From assembly GCF_001648775.1 (NCBI RefSeq), contig NZ_LVEJ01000002.1, positions 293,693-357,692 on the forward strand: 64,000 nucleotides of DNA, given 5' to 3'. Both the position numbers and the translations under genes were made by a program. Below are positions 63,857-64,000 of this stretch, in pieces. Origin of the DNA: Pseudomonas fluorescens. GTDB lineage: Bacteria > Pseudomonadota > Gammaproteobacteria > Pseudomonadales > Pseudomonadaceae. Under the pieces are notes generated by a model. It saw only the letters and a list, made by a program, of their open reading frames with translations. It ran no database searches and had not been told where the DNA came from. Within the stretch, counting starts at the first letter, position 1; the number at the start of each line of letters is the position of its first letter.

Positions 63857-64000
63857 TAAGCGATGAACTACTCGCGGCGATTTAGCGAAACGTCCTACGG
63901 GCATTACCTACTCGCCCGACTTCTTTCCTGTTTGATCCCCCGCAAAGTCCGCGCACCTCTTTTATGTGCGCGAGTGCCAGCCAATGTTTCAACCCGATCG

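Overview
The window looks like the chromosome of a fluorescent Pseudomonas (P. fluorescens group). It is GC-rich with dense coding on both strands. It carries typical Pseudomonas neighbourhoods (oprF-sigX-cmpX-crfX-cmaX, rmf-pyrD, ppsA-ppsR, prpB-prpC-acnD-prpF-prpD, nasST with nirBD), and its gaps are filled with the REP elements common in this group (core GCGAGC...GCTCGCTCCCAC). I see no phage, plasmid, IS transposase, CRISPR array, rRNA or tRNA.

Layout. 0-9 kb: purine catabolism, with a truncated GntR regulator, xdhA-xdhB-xdhC (xanthine dehydrogenase and its maturation factor) and guaD (guanine deaminase), then a second GntR regulator divergent from a BenE-type symporter. 9-18 kb: housekeeping genes, namely a YggL-like protein, a PBP4-type DD-carboxypeptidase, a CHASE-PAS-PAS-GGDEF diguanylate cyclase, rlmKL, rmf and pyrD. 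18-31 kb: a complete assimilatory nitrate system with its nitrate-responsive antitermination regulator: nasS, nasT, a nitrate MFS transporter, a PP2C-kinase fusion, nirB, nirD, nitrate reductase and a SUMT for siroheme. 31-36.7 kb: oprF, sigX, cmpX, crfX, cmaX, rraA and an alpha/beta hydrolase. 36.8-42.8 kb: ppsA with ppsR, then a MocR-type regulator divergent from an EamA exporter. 42.8-51.7 kb: methylcitrate cycle genes under a GntR-type PrpR. 51.8-55 kb: a three-gene cassette (secreted retropepsin-like protease, membrane protein with transglutaminase-like domain, RimK-like ATP-grasp ligase). 55-64 kb: pabB, thrH, cysH, an NCS1 permease with an Asp/Glu-racemase-superfamily enzyme, a LysR/SDR divergent pair and a HAD hydrolase.

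How the parts work together. The nitrate block reads as one regulatory circuit. Matches to the sigma-54 promoter (GG-N10-GC) precede nasST, the transporter-kinase pair and nirBD-reductase-SUMT. The last two have short leaders with hexaloop hairpins carrying A at loop position 1 and G at position 4, followed by an intrinsic terminator. This is the expected RNA target of the ANTAR protein NasT. The nirB leader appears to have three such hairpins instead of two.

The most interesting under-described items are this leader architecture, the phosphatase-kinase fusion inside the nitrate operon, the protease/7TM/ligase cassette, a racemase-family enzyme that has lost one catalytic cysteine, and a MITE-like repeat family that has expanded internally into a 131-bp tandem array directly upstream of the nitrate transporter promoter. 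All functional statements come from reading motifs and context; no database search was run.
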